The translations under genes and the position numbers were made by a program. This document shows, piece after piece, positions 9,768-22,300 of a stretch of 64,000 nucleotides of DNA (the stretch's first letter is position 1; every line of letters starts with the position of its first letter). Source of the DNA: Fistulifera solaris (lineage: Eukaryota; Bacillariophyta; Bacillariophyceae; Naviculales; Stauroneidaceae); contig AP026125.1 of the NCBI GenBank assembly GCA_030295235.1, forward strand, positions 1,364,001 to 1,428,000. Direction: 5' to 3'. Below the pieces are notes generated by a model. That model was not told where the DNA came from and searched no databases. It saw only the letters and a list, made by a program, of their open reading frames with translations.

Positions 9768-11644
9768 GCCCTTTCGATGTTGCTGGCATTCTCGCGACGT
9801 GCGATACAATCGAATGACTTATCCCAGCTACAGCATGTTCGGAAGTGAGGGTTTGCGTGAGATTGGAGGCACTGGAAAACGTGGTCGTGGTAAGCACCAC
9901 AACCTTCGGACAGGATATCTTTCAGCATGAGATGGAAACTAGAACAGCAGTTGCCCAACGTGAATCGCGGATAGAGTTGTAACCTCAAGGATGCCATTGC
10001 GGATAAAATAGCTTTATCTGTACCGTTGTCGTATGTGTTTTCGTTTGGGAAAGGCTTGAAGTATCCAGTATCCTGTGTGACATCAAGATGGTTGACCACG
10101 AGTGCTGACACAAATTCTGTAGCGTTTGTCCGCTTGAGTAATTGCATTTCGTCTTTGATCTTCTGGGACTCTGTAGTAACAATAATAAAGGGTTGCTGGC
10201 TCTGAGGATGGTGAAACGTTTGCCAAGATTCTTGCGCTGCATCTAAATGATTCGCAAATGACATGCACTCCATCTCAACATTGCATTTATCAGACGCTTT
10301 CGACAATTAGTAGCGAATCAGAATGATAATGTTTAATGACAATTGGCAAACTTCACAAGAAACTTACCTCGAATGGGGAGCCCGATACTATTGCCTGAAT
10401 CAAAAGAGGGCGGAAGCACCGCCGTCACAATTTCATTCATCCGACGCAACGCGCGTGGATTTGGTCGCAAAGCATACAGCAGTAGTCCATGGAACAGTGG
10501 TGAGTCCATCCCGTAATAAGTGAAGGACTCATTTTTGGTATCGTGTCATCCTTTCGGAGTTGATCGGTTGCTTGCAACAACGTCTGTTGGAGTTCAGGAT
10601 CGTTCGTCATACGGTGAATCAAAGGCAAAATGTCTGTGTAAATTTTGTCTCTCAAATTTGGCGGAACGCGCTGCGCTCGGAACGGAAGCTGCAAGAGTAG
10701 CACACGGTCATCCTGTCGATTGTCTGGAAGAGTTCCCGTCCGAAACAATTGACGCCTTTCGTTCTTTTGCAAGGAATACGCCTCTTCTATTTCATGATGC
10801 GTCAAAACACACGGACTCGACGGCAAAAGAAACACTGAGCATCGCGACGTTCACAGGTGACTTGCGACCACGGCTGTTGCAAAAACGGTGGACCCACCGG
10901 AGCCTGATTGAGGAACAGCACCACGCGGTCCGTGGCGAGACCCGCCATCAAAGCGGGGACCGCCGCATACCTCATGTTGGCTCCAATGCCGTTGTTGTAG
11001 AATCGCACGACCAGGAATTTGGCGTTCGCACATTCAAAATCAAAGGGTCCGATACCAGCTTCGTGGCGTTCGCGTATACACTGCGAATCCAGGTTCTGTA
11101 CTTCGGTAAACGCGTGTCGGTGCTGATGATAATGAACAAACAGGTAAACGAGCCGAACGACCCAAAGCCGCAATTCCGATTCGTTGGTAGGCTGCACAAA
11201 TTTCGAGTTCGGCTCGCAAATGCTATGCTGTAAAAGTAAAGGTAGATTGTCGTTGCTCCAGTGCACGGAGGATAGGATCAAGCTTTTCCCCAACGAATCG
11301 TCCATTCCAAACGAATGATTGGCATTGCCGAGGCGAGGACCACGTAGCCAAGCATCCGAGTTGAAACGCAAGCAACTTTTGCGGGGAGTAGCCGCAGCGG
11401 AACCATCATTGGGAATAGATTTGCCCTGCCGAGGTGAATCCTTTGGGGCGAAGGATGCCCTTGCGAAGACAGTAGCAATGATCTCATTGCGATCATTCTC
11501 GCGATGATGATTCAGCGCCCATGCGTTGGATATCGCCAGCCAAATCGAGTACAAGATGGGTATTAAGATAGTTAGAATACGAACTTTTTGTAAAAGAAAG
11601 ATCTTCTCTTTTCTCTTTTCCTTCACTATCGTCGTCATTGTCAT
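9764..11644 (-). CDS. Putative type II membrane glycosyltransferase (fucosyltransferase-like motif), two frame breaks
   Basis: Exon 1 is 11644-10368 and exon 2 is 10296-9764, with a 71-nt intron (GTAAGT...GAAAG). Reading through needs one extra base in the A4 run at 10825-10828 and one in the T5 run at 10532-10536. With those, splice phase is kept and the product is about 603 residues. A basic N terminus and one membrane segment (ILTILIPILYSIWLAISNAW) suggest Golgi type II topology. A Cys-rich luminal domain follows. The join creates LPIRASDKCNVEMEC, which resembles the basic R-x-S/T-D-K donor-site motif of fucosyltransferases; later TQDTGYF and LGNCCSSFHLML are conserved-looking. Fucosyl transfer is a guess. 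Both breaks are in homopolymers, so this is probably an intact gene with sequence errors. Confidence 0.6.
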
Positions 11645-11693
11645 TTTTTTGGAATAAAAGGAGACGCGAGGACGACAAAAATCGTTTCTGCCC

Positions 11694-11716
11694 CGTGACT
11701 GAAATATGCAGTCGTG
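11694..11716. repeat. short hairpin motif, copy 1
   Basis: GACTG and CAGTC arms are separated by a short AT-rich loop, inside the frame GTGACTGAAATATGCAGTCG. A close relative lies 216 bp downstream and another at 33.66 kb. All three are just upstream of gene starts or between divergent genes. The function is unknown; a protein-binding site or transposon relic are both possible. Confidence 0.4.
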
Positions 11717-11909
11717 AAAAAAGTAATATACATTATGAGTGCATAGTAAATAACGGAGAATGATTTACTTCGCATTTCAACTTAATGAATCGACTCCGCA
11801 TTGCAATTACCATTCAAGGTTGCTAATTTTGCAAGTTAGGACATTTTAACTTACAAACTTGCAGAACTTACGGGCTTTCGGTAGCAGCGTGGCTCGAAAA
11901 CAATTAATT

Positions 11910-11933
11910 CATGACTGAACTCATGCAGTCGTG
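11910..11933. repeat. short hairpin motif, copy 2
   Basis: The sequence CATGACTGAACTCATGCAGT continues with CGTG and then GGCTAAAT. It shares TTCATGACTGAA, ATGCAGTCGTGGCTAA with the 33.66-kb copy apart from a 3-nt insertion. It lies between the divergent glycosyltransferase-like gene and the lipase-like gene. Confidence 0.4.
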
Positions 11934-12151
11934 GCTAAATTCCCTCTGTACACTTTACCATAGACTGAAGACGGAGTCCCGCTTGAGATAGTTCCAGAAT
12001 GAATAATACGTCATCAATGGCGAACATCGTTTTTCCGTGCACCGCCGTGCACACGACAATGATGATGACGACAATGAGAATAAGCCTGCCAGAGTACAAC
12101 AGTTTTAAGGCGAACGCGGATCTCAAACGGTGAAAAGATTACTTTCATTCG

Positions 12152-13234
12152 ATGAGAACATCTGTATATTTTATCAGCTTGGCGACTGTGTTTCCCGCCA
12201 TCATCGGTTTCTCTCCCCTTGTCAAGACTGATCGATCGCAGCATCATGGCCATCGTACCGTTGTAGCTGCTACTAGCGAGCCCACTATTACCGCAACTGT
12301 TACGCCCCTCGGTTCCAATGTTGATTCTACGCTTCAATCCGATGATCTGACAAAACAACGTCGTCGTGTTTCCGTTCTCCTTTGTCCAGCCCAATTTTGC
12401 GTTCCCGATGATTATTCCGACTTTTTCGATCGCTTGTCACTCTTATCGCAGACGGATCCTTCCATGGCCGAAATCGGAACCTGTCGTGTAGCACCATTAC
12501 CGCGGACCGAATGGATCAAGGTGGCCAAGCAGTTACCGACAACCGAGTTCTTTGAGGCGCGGCTCAATGTACCCAAAACGTTGGATTGGTACTTTCAAGC
12601 GATTGAAAAAGGATTGGCGGAAATTTTTGCCCAAGAGGGACCGGATGCGAATATTTGCTTTGTCGGGCATTCCATCGGAGGCTGGGTGGCCCGTGCGTAT
12701 TTGGGAGGAATGAGTGAATCGTCCTCGTCCGTGACCCGTCTGGTGCAGCAGCGGTGCACGTCCTTGATCACCTTGGGAACACCGCACGTGGCCCCCGAAA
12801 CAGCACTGGTGGATCAAACTCGCGGTTTGATTCGATCCATTGATAGTCGACCAGAATGTAGTTCGCCAGCACTGGCCGATCGAGGGATTGCTGTGACATG
12901 TGTCTGTTCGTCCAGCATGAAGGCAAACTTTTTCTCGGTGGACGTGGAAGATATTGTGGCGGCGTCATCGTATCTGCCATTGTTGGGTCGCTTGGATGAG
13001 TCGGTTCGAGGAGATGGGATTGTTCCTTTGGATTTGGCGTTCCTGGAAGAACCAGCTCGACGAGTGATTATTGACCAGTGTCCTTTGACGAACGAGAAAG
13101 TACGACATTCCCATGTCGTTCCCACGCCGTGGAACCTTTGGGATGGTTATGCTTCTTCGATACAATTACCTTCATCGTTTCCATCCTACACATCAGATGG
13201 AGTCGTGTCAATGTGGGCTAAATATATAATATAA
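12152..13234 (+). CDS. Plastid-targeted alpha/beta hydrolase, lipase-like (PGAP1-like nucleophile region)
   Basis: A single exon encodes 360 residues. The first 20 residues form a signal peptide that ends in IIGFSP, a diatom plastid-import motif, followed by a Ser/Thr-rich transit region. The mature part starts at VSVLLCPAQFCVP. It has the nucleophile elbow FVGHSIGGWVARAYL (Ser about residue 175) and LITLGTPHVAP, typical of triacylglycerol and PGAP1-like lipases. An Asp in GDGIVP and a His in RHSHVVPTPW can complete the triad. A role in plastid lipid hydrolysis or remodelling is likely; the exact substrate is unknown. The start is the first ATG of the frame. It converges on coronin. Confidence 0.85.
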   Translation: MRTSVYFISLATVFPAIIGFSPLVKTDRSQHHGHRTVVAATSEPTITATVTPLGSNVDSTLQSDDLTKQRRRVSVLLCPAQFCVPDDYSDFFDRLSLLSQTDPSMAEIGTCRVAPLPRTEWIKVAKQLPTTEFFEARLNVPKTLDWYFQAIEKGLAEIFAQEGPDANICFVGHSIGGWVARAYLGGMSESSSSVTRLVQQRCTSLITLGTPHVAPETALVDQTRGLIRSIDSRPECSSPALADRGIAVTCVCSSSMKANFFSVDVEDIVAASSYLPLLGRLDESVRGDGIVPLDLAFLEEPARRVIIDQCPLTNEKVRHSHVVPTPWNLWDGYASSIQLPSSFPSYTSDGVVSMWAKYII

Positions 13235-13365
13235 GCTCCCGAAATCGAATTGACTCGGTTCCAAACTACGTGTGGTTCGTTGCGTTTTCGTGTTTGGCAT
13301 TATGTTGTACTCGGCATATCTCAGAAATCGGATGGATGGAAAACATATGTTAATAGTTTAGATGA

Positions 13366-14866
13366 TCAATATTCAATGCCAGCTTCCTTTAGTTTCTCTT
13401 CCAAATACTGAATTCGTTCATTTGCTTCGGCCAAACTCTTTTGAGTCTTATCCAGATCTTCCTGAGCTGTCTCCAGACTCTTGGTCTTTTCATCCAAATC
13501 TTTTTGTGCCCCTTCCAATTCTTTCTGTACGGCCGCCGCCGGTTTGAATGTTTTGGTGGGCTTGGAGACGGCGGCCGCGGTCTTGCCTCCATCCTTGGGG
13601 TCCAGCGACATTTTGACCGGCTCCTTGGACGATCCCTCCAGCCACTCCGCGAATGAATGTGATGGCACCGCGGCGGCCGTATCGGGGAAGATATCGTCTT
13701 GGAAGGCGTCCGACTTGCGCGGGACGGTGAAGCTGAGCGGATGCACACCGGTGCTATTCGTTACCTTCAAAATACGCGTTGTTTCACAGTTCATGATTTT
13801 CAATCCACGTTTCGGCACCATGCAATATCCCTTACCCGGAATGTTGGAGCGGAATCCATCGTTTAGCTTGAAAATGAAAGGACTCTTGTCTTCGTATTCA
13901 TACAGACGAACGATACCATCTCCCTTACCGCAAAGGTACAGAACGTTGGTGTCTCCGTCCCAGAGAGGAATCATGGCACCCGCGGCCGTGTCCACAGGTT
14001 CCGTGTGAATCGGCTTGTCAAAGTTTCGGATATCAAAGACTTTGATCTCTCGTGTAGATTGTTTCGACGCACCAAACGAGAAAAGTTTTCCCGAGTCGTT
14101 CGCATACACCACTTTGACACTTTTCGCTCCGTCATGCCCCAACGTCTCGGCGGCCGTTTCCGCCGATCGTGGATCGACGAGTCGAATTTGCTTGTCTTTG
14201 CACGTGACCGCAAACATGTCACCCGTGTAATCCCACACAATGTCGTGAATGATATTGTCACACCCGGAATACTTGCGTGCTTCCGCGCCGGTCTCAACGT
14301 CCCAAATGCGGACCGTGTAGTCGCCACTGCTGCTCATGAGTGAGTTGGCCGCCGTGGGATGGAATCGCAGCAACGTGACCTTTTTTCGGTGGCCGACAAG
14401 ATCGACGACGCTTTCACTGAGTCCTTGTCCGGCTTTCTGTACACCATTCTCGTCGGTGGGTTCCCAAGTCTCCGGAATTTGCCAAATTTTAATTTTGGTG
14501 TCTTCACTGCCGGTGGCCATCATGCTGTCATCAAAGGGATTCCAATCAAAGTCATTGACCGCACCTTCGTGTCCGTGAACATAGGGACCATCGGCGACAT
14601 CGAAACGACCGGGACGGTCGAGTCGATTGACGTAGACAGGGCCACCTCCGCCGGCCATGCCGACGGCAAAGTATTTGGCGGACGCCTTGATATACTGTTG
14701 ATCACCCGTGACGGTCGAGAGACGGAACTCTGTGAATGTTTCCTATAAAGAGTGTGTCAGCGATCGTTCGATAACAAGAAAAAGCTCCATTTCCAGGTGT
14801 ACTCACTTCTACTTTCGGCTGATCGCAGAAAACATGACGATATTTGGACGTGCGGATTTTAAACAT
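13366..14866 (-). CDS. Coronin, actin-binding WD40 protein
   Basis: The true first exon is 14866-14807 (20 codons). A 64-nt intron (GTGAGT...TTATAG) joins it to 14742-13366, giving 478 residues. The short exon supplies RTSKYRHVF, the conserved basic N-terminal signature of coronins. WD40 repeats form the propeller (GHEGAVNDFDWNPFDDSMMA, GHRKKVTLLRFHP, YTVRIWDVE), followed by the coronin C-terminal extension (DGIVRLYEYED, GFRSNIPGKGYCMVPKRGL). A linker and a terminal coiled coil of about 60 residues (KELEGAQKDLDEKTKSLETA) serve for oligomerisation. Coronins bind F-actin and Arp2/3 and act in actin turnover and vesicle traffic. Length and domain order are normal. Confidence 0.95.
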
Positions 14867-15473
14867 GATGTGAAGATGGGTAAATCAATGAGACACAAGA
14901 AGTTTCTACGTTGTATTCTTCCTTGAATGAATGAATTGCCGAAGTGACTTGTGACTTCGAATGACACGAAACAAGATGGATACTCTGTATCATGAATGTC
15001 TTGTCTCGTTTAGTTCAAAGGACAGCCAAATGGGACGAGATGCCGTTTTTGGAGGGAGTCGGTCATTGTCATGTTGACGAAAATGACCCGTTGGCGTTAC
15101 CTACACTGTTGGATGGAGAGTGAAGCCAAATAAGTATCATCTGTCCGCCGTACGTTCTTTGTTTTAGAACGGACAACGGACTGTCGAATGAGCCGTTGAG
15201 CGAGGCGAGTGCCGTCTTCTTACCTGATCGTATGTCAGAACGGTATTCGATGTACGATGTGGCAATTATGACGTCTGCAAAGAGCGGACGCACAAAACAA
15301 CAGCACAACGACAACAACAAAATTTCGTCCATCACCATCGTCGATTGAGAGGATGATGAAGGCATTTGTTTTCCGACCGTCATCGTATTGTCACCAAATC
15401 TATTTACGTCGTACTCATTGAACGTTAAAACAAAAAGGAGAAAGAGTATTGTTTTCTACCTTCTTTGACAGCA
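14867..15473. other. divergent intergenic region
   Basis: This 607-bp spacer lies between outward-facing coronin and LPA acyltransferase starts. It holds only short open frames on both strands (a 43-codon frame starts at 14992; a 104-codon minus frame covers 15383-15069), neither of which is recognisable. No repeat or RNA gene is seen. Confidence 0.4.
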
Positions 15474-16536
15474 ATGAGGCTACAGCTGATAGTATGTGCG
15501 GCCCTGGCTGCGTTCTTTTCGGTCGATGCACTCTCGACGACACATCGTCCGCAAAGACTTTCGACCCAACAAACCTTTCATACGCGCCAATCTCCTCTGT
15601 TTTCGGCAGCCGCGGCGGTAGGATCGGAGGATGTTTCAATCAAAGAAAGCAAATGGGACCGCGTCCGAAGGGAAGGAGGAATCTTTTCGATCCACACCAA
15701 ATACGGTGGTTTGAATCCGTTCGGACTCTGGTACGGTGTCGTGGCGGTCACCCTCGGTATCCCGTGGTACATTGCCATGACAATCTGTCAAATCTTTACA
15801 AATTGACCGGAGAGCGCTTCGATCGACTGCGACGCATTCCAATTTTTATTACACAAATTTGGGGGACGTTGTTGTTGCGATTGACCCATTGTTATCCGAA
15901 GATGGAAGGTTTGGATATTTTACGAAAATTCTACAAAGAGTACGTATTTTTGCTTATAACCTTGCTAGACTGGAGCGAGCGTCTCATGGTGTCTTTCTCA
16001 GGGGTCGTTGTGCCATGTTTGTGGCGAATCACAGCTCATGGATGGACATTCCCTATCTGGGGGCGACCATCGGTTGGAGAAATTACAAGCTCATTAGCAA
16101 AAAGGAACTACAACGCGTCCCCATTCTCGGTAAGGCCATCAAGGTGGGTGGTAATATTCTAGTAGATCGACAGGATCGCAAGTCACAGCTCCTGACGTTG
16201 AAGAAGGGCATTCAATACTTACAAGACGGTGTCCATTTGTGCACGTATCCCGAGGGAACACGCACGCGTACGGGACGACTCATGCCCTTTAAGAATGGTG
16301 CTTTCAAAATGGCACACAAGGCGGGTGCACCGGTCATTCCCATTTCCATTGTTGGTGCCGACAAATCCATGCCCATTCACTGGATGTTCCCTTACCGACC
16401 CGGTCACCCCGTATCACGTGTGGTCGTTCATGAACCCATTGAATCCAAAGGAAAGACGGAAGAGGAGCTGGCGGAGGCGGTTCGTAGTGCTATGATTAGT
16501 GGATTGGACGATTACCAAAAACCACTTGACAAGTAA
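15474..16536 (+). CDS. 1-acyl-sn-glycerol-3-phosphate acyltransferase (LPAAT), one frame break
   Basis: The ATG is at 15474. Exons are 15474-15939 and 16002-16536 with a 62-nt intron (GTACGT...CTCAG). The frame is broken once, in the A3 run at 15800-15802; one added A turns QIFTN-stop into QIFTKLTGERFDRL and leaves splice phase correct (333 residues). A signal-peptide-like start (MRLQLIVCAALAAFFSVDA) and a Ser/Thr-rich stretch suggest plastid or ER targeting. PlsC motifs are present: NHSSWMD (NHx4D catalytic), EGTRTRTGRLMPFKNGAF and PVIPISIVGAD. The enzyme makes phosphatidic acid from lyso-PA in membrane lipid and triacylglycerol synthesis. Plastid versus ER location is unsettled because the cleavage site lacks a clear Phe. 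Confidence 0.88.
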
Positions 16537-16696
16537 GACGCATCATTGTCATTCAAGGAGTCTATGAGCAACAACATAATATCGTAGAATTCGCTAAGTC
16601 CTAAAAATAACAGCAGTAGGTTACATAAGAACAATAGTATGGTGCTAGAATGGATTCGTGTGAGCCCGGTTGATTTCTCAAAAACTTCATTGCTAT

Positions 16697-18288
16697 TCAA
16701 GACAAACCACCGTTCACGATATTTGTAATCGAAACGATTACGGTGTATGCCACTGAACCAAAAAGAATACATAAAAAGACGGTACCAATTATGGCACTTC
16801 CGGAATAGGGCATTTTAGATAGCTCTTCGAGCTCTTTTCGTCCATGAGGAAGCAACCCGACAAACAAAATGGGTGAAATTTGAATCAGCGTTGTGAGAAT
16901 TGTGAGATTAAACATGCCATTCAGGTCTCCTTCCTCCAGACGATCTTTGCTAACGTCCCAAATTCCGAGAAGTGAAGAAGAGAGAGCGGGAGCTATCATT
17001 TGCGCGACATTGAATACAGTCCTAAAGCAAGGAATCGCCGGAATCCGTGTGAGGGAACATCAAAGGTTGAAACCAATAAAGAAGCAAGCTTTACAAATAC
17101 GCACGTAAACATGGCATAACTTGCTCCCTCAGAACCCGTAGGACAGAGACTGACCATGACGATCATGGTCGGAAGAAATTGAATTCCCACGATGAATTCG
17201 GCAAAAGCATCATCGCCTAGAGAAAACCAGTAGGGAGGAATACCAAACGTCTTTTGACGGATCAGTAATAATTGCAAACTGCTCAATATGCAGTTGATAC
17301 CAATCGAAACTTGATACAGGCGTCGCCAACTCAAGTGCAAGAAACAGCATTTGTAAGTCAGCGATCCAATGTATAAAAATATGTACGACACAACCAAAAG
17401 AACGTTGAGTTGCGAGGCTCCGAACGACAATCTCGTCGAAAGAAACTGACGCCACGCCGCGTTTGACACCTGAAATAGATTGAATATGTAAATGAATGCC
17501 ATCGGCTGCCAAACGGATCTCCGACAGACCGTTCTCCAGATTTCATTGCATTGTTCTCGGATATGTGGCTGGACCGAAGTGTCTTCGTCCATCAGAGCGA
17601 TCAGCGGAAGCAATAATAGAGGGACCACCATGAGAATTCTCAAAATAGACGCAGGACCGTATGCATTGTACATATAGGTGGAAGTAGTTGCCGCGACCAT
17701 GAGTCCAAAGAAACGGATGACATAGCACGTGGATTGTAATCTTCCGCGCTGCTCCTCCGATTCTATCTTTGCTTTTTGTACAACGACCGAGTCGACCATA
17801 ACATCAGCGCACCACAATCCGGCGCCATAAAGAACAAAAGTAACTCCCAAAAAAGTAAGTGGCGGTTTGTCCTTTTCCGTAGGAGACTGATTTAGGTGAT
17901 AATCGCCCGTTAGATGATAGTCATGAAGAAGCCGAGCCACTACATAAGAGCAAAGTAACCAGCCGAGCACCATGTAAGGTTTCCTTCGAAAACCTGCAAT
18001 CGGAACGTTATCACTCCAAAATCCAAAGACAATTTTGCAGGCTGCCGGCAGCGTCGCGATCTGAGCCAAAGTCGTCTGCTGAGCTTCGGTAGCACCCAAG
18101 TCGAGCGGCCATACGTTCATTAAAGGACGTAACATTCCCTGTAATATCCCCACCACCAAGTAACTTGCAGGGATTGCAATATTCTCGTAGCGGAACAGTT
18201 GTAGGGCTCGAGGAGTATTCAGTGGGAACCAGTAATTTCGCCAGTAGAACAGGAAAACAGGGACGAAACCCTTGGAGGTGGGCGACAT
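16697..18288 (-). CDS. Folate-biopterin transporter family (MFS)
   Basis: Exon 1 ends at 17105, an 83-nt intron (17104-17022, GTGCGT...TTTAG) follows, and exon 2 is 17021-16697. The join reads YAMFTTVFNVAQMIAPAL and continues to SSSLLGIWDVSK, a hallmark of the BT1/FBT family. There are about 12 membrane segments. Other family marks are KIVFGFWSDNVPIAGFRRKPY (the MFS-like loop) and CPTGSEGASYAMF. The family carries folates, pterins or related solutes in parasites, cyanobacteria and plant plastids. The first in-frame ATG is 18288 (502 residues). The frame stays open to 18438, while a better-placed ATG at 18442 is in a different frame and reads MVDFGNKNEG. The true N terminus is therefore uncertain. 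Confidence 0.85.
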
Positions 18289-18876
18289 CTCACCCTTTTC
18301 ATAACAATCGAAATCCGCTCCATGAGTAACGGGATTTTTCTCTAGTTCGCTGCTATATGTTGAAGAACGTTGAAAGTCCTGTGTTTCCTTTGTCAGATGA
18401 AGAGGCTGTAACTCCCTCGTTCTTGTTTCCAAAGTCAACCATCATTATTTGATTGCAGAATCTTTGGCGGCCTGTTCGGTTCTTTTATGATGGGTTTCTT
18501 ATCCGTCCTCGGTCTCGCGACTTCAGAACAAATTAAATGATAAGGTAATAGGATGATTGTTGGCACATAAAAATGGTGATGGGTTTACAAGCAGGAGGAG
18601 AGGTAACGTCGAATGAAGTAAATGCGATCGAGTGTCTTCACGGCAACGCATCGAAATAAAGCTTCCTCGGCCACTATAGCCTCAAAGTGTTGGTTCACGG
18701 AGACCACGACTGGACTTTAGTCACGATCAAAATAATAATAGCAGAGGGCAACGCGGATATCGCTTGAATCTTTTACACCATTCATTTTTGTGTATAGGAG
18801 TCCTTTTCTTGAGCCCACTTACTACTTTCTTATCTCAAATTTGAAATGCGGCATCGTTTTCAGCGAACGTTTTGCT

Positions 18877-18985
18877 TAGCTGCCATCTCACCCAGCTGGC
18901 ATCTGACGTAGCTGCCATCTCACCCAGCTGGCATCTGACGTAGCTGCCATCTCACGCAGCTGCCATCTGACGAAGCTGCCATAGC
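18877..18985. repeat. 32-bp tandem repeat, about 3.4 copies
   Basis: The start TAGCTGCC recurs at about 18877, 18909, 18941 and 18973. Each unit is two similar 16-bp halves (AGCTGCCATCTCACCC and AGCTGGCATCTGACGT). AGCT and TGACGT recur. No gene overlaps. Confidence 0.8.
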
Positions 18986-19059
18986 TCGTAACCGCCCTCC
19001 TTCAAACCACCGATAATGGAGTATATTTTTTGAAAATAAAAAAAACAGTCTATGTTCGA

Positions 19060-19140
19060 CTGTCTTTGAAAAGATCAGTGATACAACGCTTCCCATGTCT
19101 ACGCGAATTCACGTAGGCCCCGTAGGAATTTTTTCGATAG
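19060..19140 (-). repeat. degenerate single monomer of the A/B repeat family
   Basis: The minus strand reads ATCGAAAAAATTCCTACGGG, then GCCTACGTGAATTCGCGTAG, ACATGGGAAGCGTTGTATC. It matches the core and downstream flank of the 433-bp array monomers but lacks a clear CCGGGT lead-in. Confidence 0.65.
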
Positions 19141-19397
19141 GCAAGTAAGCGCACAGTATAGCCAAAGAGTGGTGTGGGTTGTCTTACAGAGACCCAAATG
19201 ACGGATGGATGAACAGACAACGCTGCAATGATTTTTTGCATCACCGATCACCGCAGCCACCACCGACGAGAGGACGACGGAGCGCTTCCGATCACTATGA
19301 TCATTCATTTATCGAGTAATCCATCATTGAAGTCATTTCTCTTCTAAAACAACTACTTCTTTACTGAAAAGCTCATTGTTGTAAGATCTGTGAGAGC

Positions 19398-22300
19398 ATG
19401 ACATCCATCCAAAGCCAGTTCGCGGCGCAGTTGGCGGACTTTTGGAAAGATGACTTTGCTCCCCTGGAAGCGGCCGGCAAAGCCGTTTTGAATTGTCTTC
19501 GTGAAGACGAAGCTGCTCCGGATGCCGATTTGTATCGTCGTATCTCCAACTCTTCTACCGGCGCTCATGCGTACTTTGACGACGATTCTTCGAAAATTGC
19601 GCTGCAGTGGAAACACGTGCAATCCGATCCGCTGCCCGCATTGCTGTCGCAGCAACTGTCGACGGTACAAAGTCACTCGTTGATGGGATTGTTGGCTCCG
19701 GCATCACTGGCGTGGATGAGTGTTGATCACAAACTGTATTTGTGGTCGTTTCAGAGAAATTTGCAAAACGAGTCGTTGCTGTGCTTTGAAATCCCGAGTC
19801 AACAGTGTGTGGTTAGTGTCGGTTTGGTGAAACCCAAAAAAGGTGCGTACGCGAAATCGAATGAATCATTGAAATCTATCGAAGCGATTAGGCGCTCATG
19901 TTCTATTTGCAACCAAAGGTGTCTTTAAGGATGATGTGAAATGGGGAGTCGTAGTCACAACACCCGAAGAGATTTTCTTTTGTGCATTAGTTCAGTGTGA
20001 CGCATCGAACCCCGACGGCGTGGCGTGGCGATTGGTCCCCACCAGCTTTACTTTGCCGACGGATGGAGTGCGCATCTTATCCATTGCGGGTACAGCGTCG
20101 GGTCGCATCTTTTTGGGGGGAGATGATGGGTGTGTGTACGAAATGTCCTATGAAGGGCGGATTCCCGACAAAAACCAATCCAGTGCTCGTGATCTCGAAA
20201 TTTATCTAAATCAGTTTTATGAAAATGGCGAGAAATTACCCAATGTAATTATTACAGACGCGGACGACAGGGTGATTCAAGAGAATGAGGCGAAGCCGCT
20301 CGCTTTTGGGAAACGCGCTTGGAGTGCGATATCCGGTGAAGATGAAGCTTATGAGGAGCAACCACGAAAGGTCCGAAAACTCAATCGCACGTCCGATTCC
20401 TTTCTGCGAGCTATACTTCCTGATTTTATCAGTAATCAAGCGGCGGCTTTGTTCGGCGGGAAGAATGCTACGGGTGGTGGAGGCATTGTGCAGATTGCGG
20501 TGGATGAGGAGCGACAAACGCTCTACACTTTGGGGGTCAAGGGATGGATTTGTGCTTTTGATCTACGATCTCAGTCTTCCAGTGGCGACATTCGGTTGGC
20601 TTCGGTAATGGACACCGTAAAAACGTCTCGATTATATTTGGAAGCGGTGTCACGGGGGCAAGTCGTCCCACCGAATACGTTACATTCTTCTGTGCTGGGG
20701 GCGTTGGTTTTCCCCGGGGGTAGCCAAGCAGCACAAAGCGGTGTAGGAGGTATGGACGGAGCGCGCAATATTTTGAAAATCGCTAATTCTCCAGTGGATA
20801 GGTCCAGTGCAAGTTCATTTGTTGGTGAGAATGTTTTGAAGCCTGTATCCATACAAGTGGTTGCACCATCCGAAAGCTGTCGTGTTACTCTTGTCGCTAT
20901 CACACAAGGGGGCTTGCGACTCTACATATCTTCGTTAGCCCCCAGTGTGTTTAATCACGGAACTGCGTCTGCTTTACAAAGTAATGGAACTGGCAGGACT
21001 ATGTCGAACATACTAGCGCCTCACAGCCGGTTGACTGTTTGCCACATGCGGGCACCGCCTTTGAAAAGCTCCGAAAAAGGAGTTTTGGATACATCTAGTC
21101 CAGTAGAAGGAGCTATTCTGCCACGTTATTCATCGCCTCTCAAAATCAACGCTGCTTGGTATGAAAAGGGAAACTTTGTCGCTGCTGTGGAAGAAAACTA
21201 CTCGGCTTTGAACGGCCAAACGGACCAAAACCCATCGAACAAGCCACAAAGAGGCGACATTATTGTTGCGACTTCTCCTGATGCTTCACGCCATCTCGCT
21301 GCGTCGTCCCGTTTATCCGGTGAGAATGGCACCAAGGAGAATATCGACGATAAAGAGCGTTTTTTAGGCGTCGGCGGAATTAGCGAGGCTGTTTCGTTTC
21401 CGATGTCCATGGCTTTCGGAATTCGAGATAGGGATTCAGTGACACCCGGGGGAGCAATATGGCAAATTGCTTCACTACACGAAGGGCGCTCACCATTATT
21501 CGACTTGCTGCTTCATTCCATGACACCCTCCGAATCGGAGCTTGGTGTAGGACCGCCCCCGCTTTCTATCCGTCTGCAAGGACGGGCAAAACAGGGAACG
21601 ACCCAAATCAGTCTAGTCAGAACTCTTCGACTGATCTTATTGATTCAAAACTTTCGACAACAGCCCTTTCTGTTGTTGGTAGCGTTCTGGCTAAGCTACT
21701 ACTTGCGAGGCCAATTTCGATGAACGGCATGCCAGCCCAAATTGCGTCTACTTCGACCGGCGAAAATGGCATCTCACGAAGAAAACAAAAATGCTATAGA
21801 ATCTCCTCGCATGATGCTTCTAATGGCTTCAGTTCAACTGCAGAAGAAAAATCTGGTGCTGTGAGCAACATTGCAAAGACTGCAGGTAGCCAGTCTCCTC
21901 TTAAATCAGCTAGGTTGCGACCGGGTTTACTTAAACCTCCTCCAGCGGCCTTAAACTTATTCTCGACGCAACATCTGGATTATCGTCCAAGGGAAATTGT
22001 CGCTGTCAATGCTGGCGGACTGCATTACTTTCAATTAGAGGGACATCTACACCAACTTGCCAATGCTATTCTATCTGCTAGAGAGCGAGTGAGGGATGAT
22101 GCTACCGTTTCGAGATTCTTTTCAGGGTTTGGCTACAAGGAAGGTTGTGCCATGTGTATCACCTTGGCGATTGGATGTGTTGAAGTGAGTAATGCGGATT
22201 TAAGGCGTCTTGCGATGGATGCTGCTTTCGCAAGGGCGTTGGCGCCGAGACTCATTCCATCAGAGGAGTTCAATACAAGTAATGGTTCCAGCCGAAGTGT

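Larger units (their letters stand above)
18443..19397. other. intergenic region with repeats
   Basis: About 950 bp separate the transporter and Nup155 genes, which point away from each other. The region holds a 32-bp tandem repeat and a worn A/B monomer, listed separately. The rest shows no gene. Confidence 0.5.
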
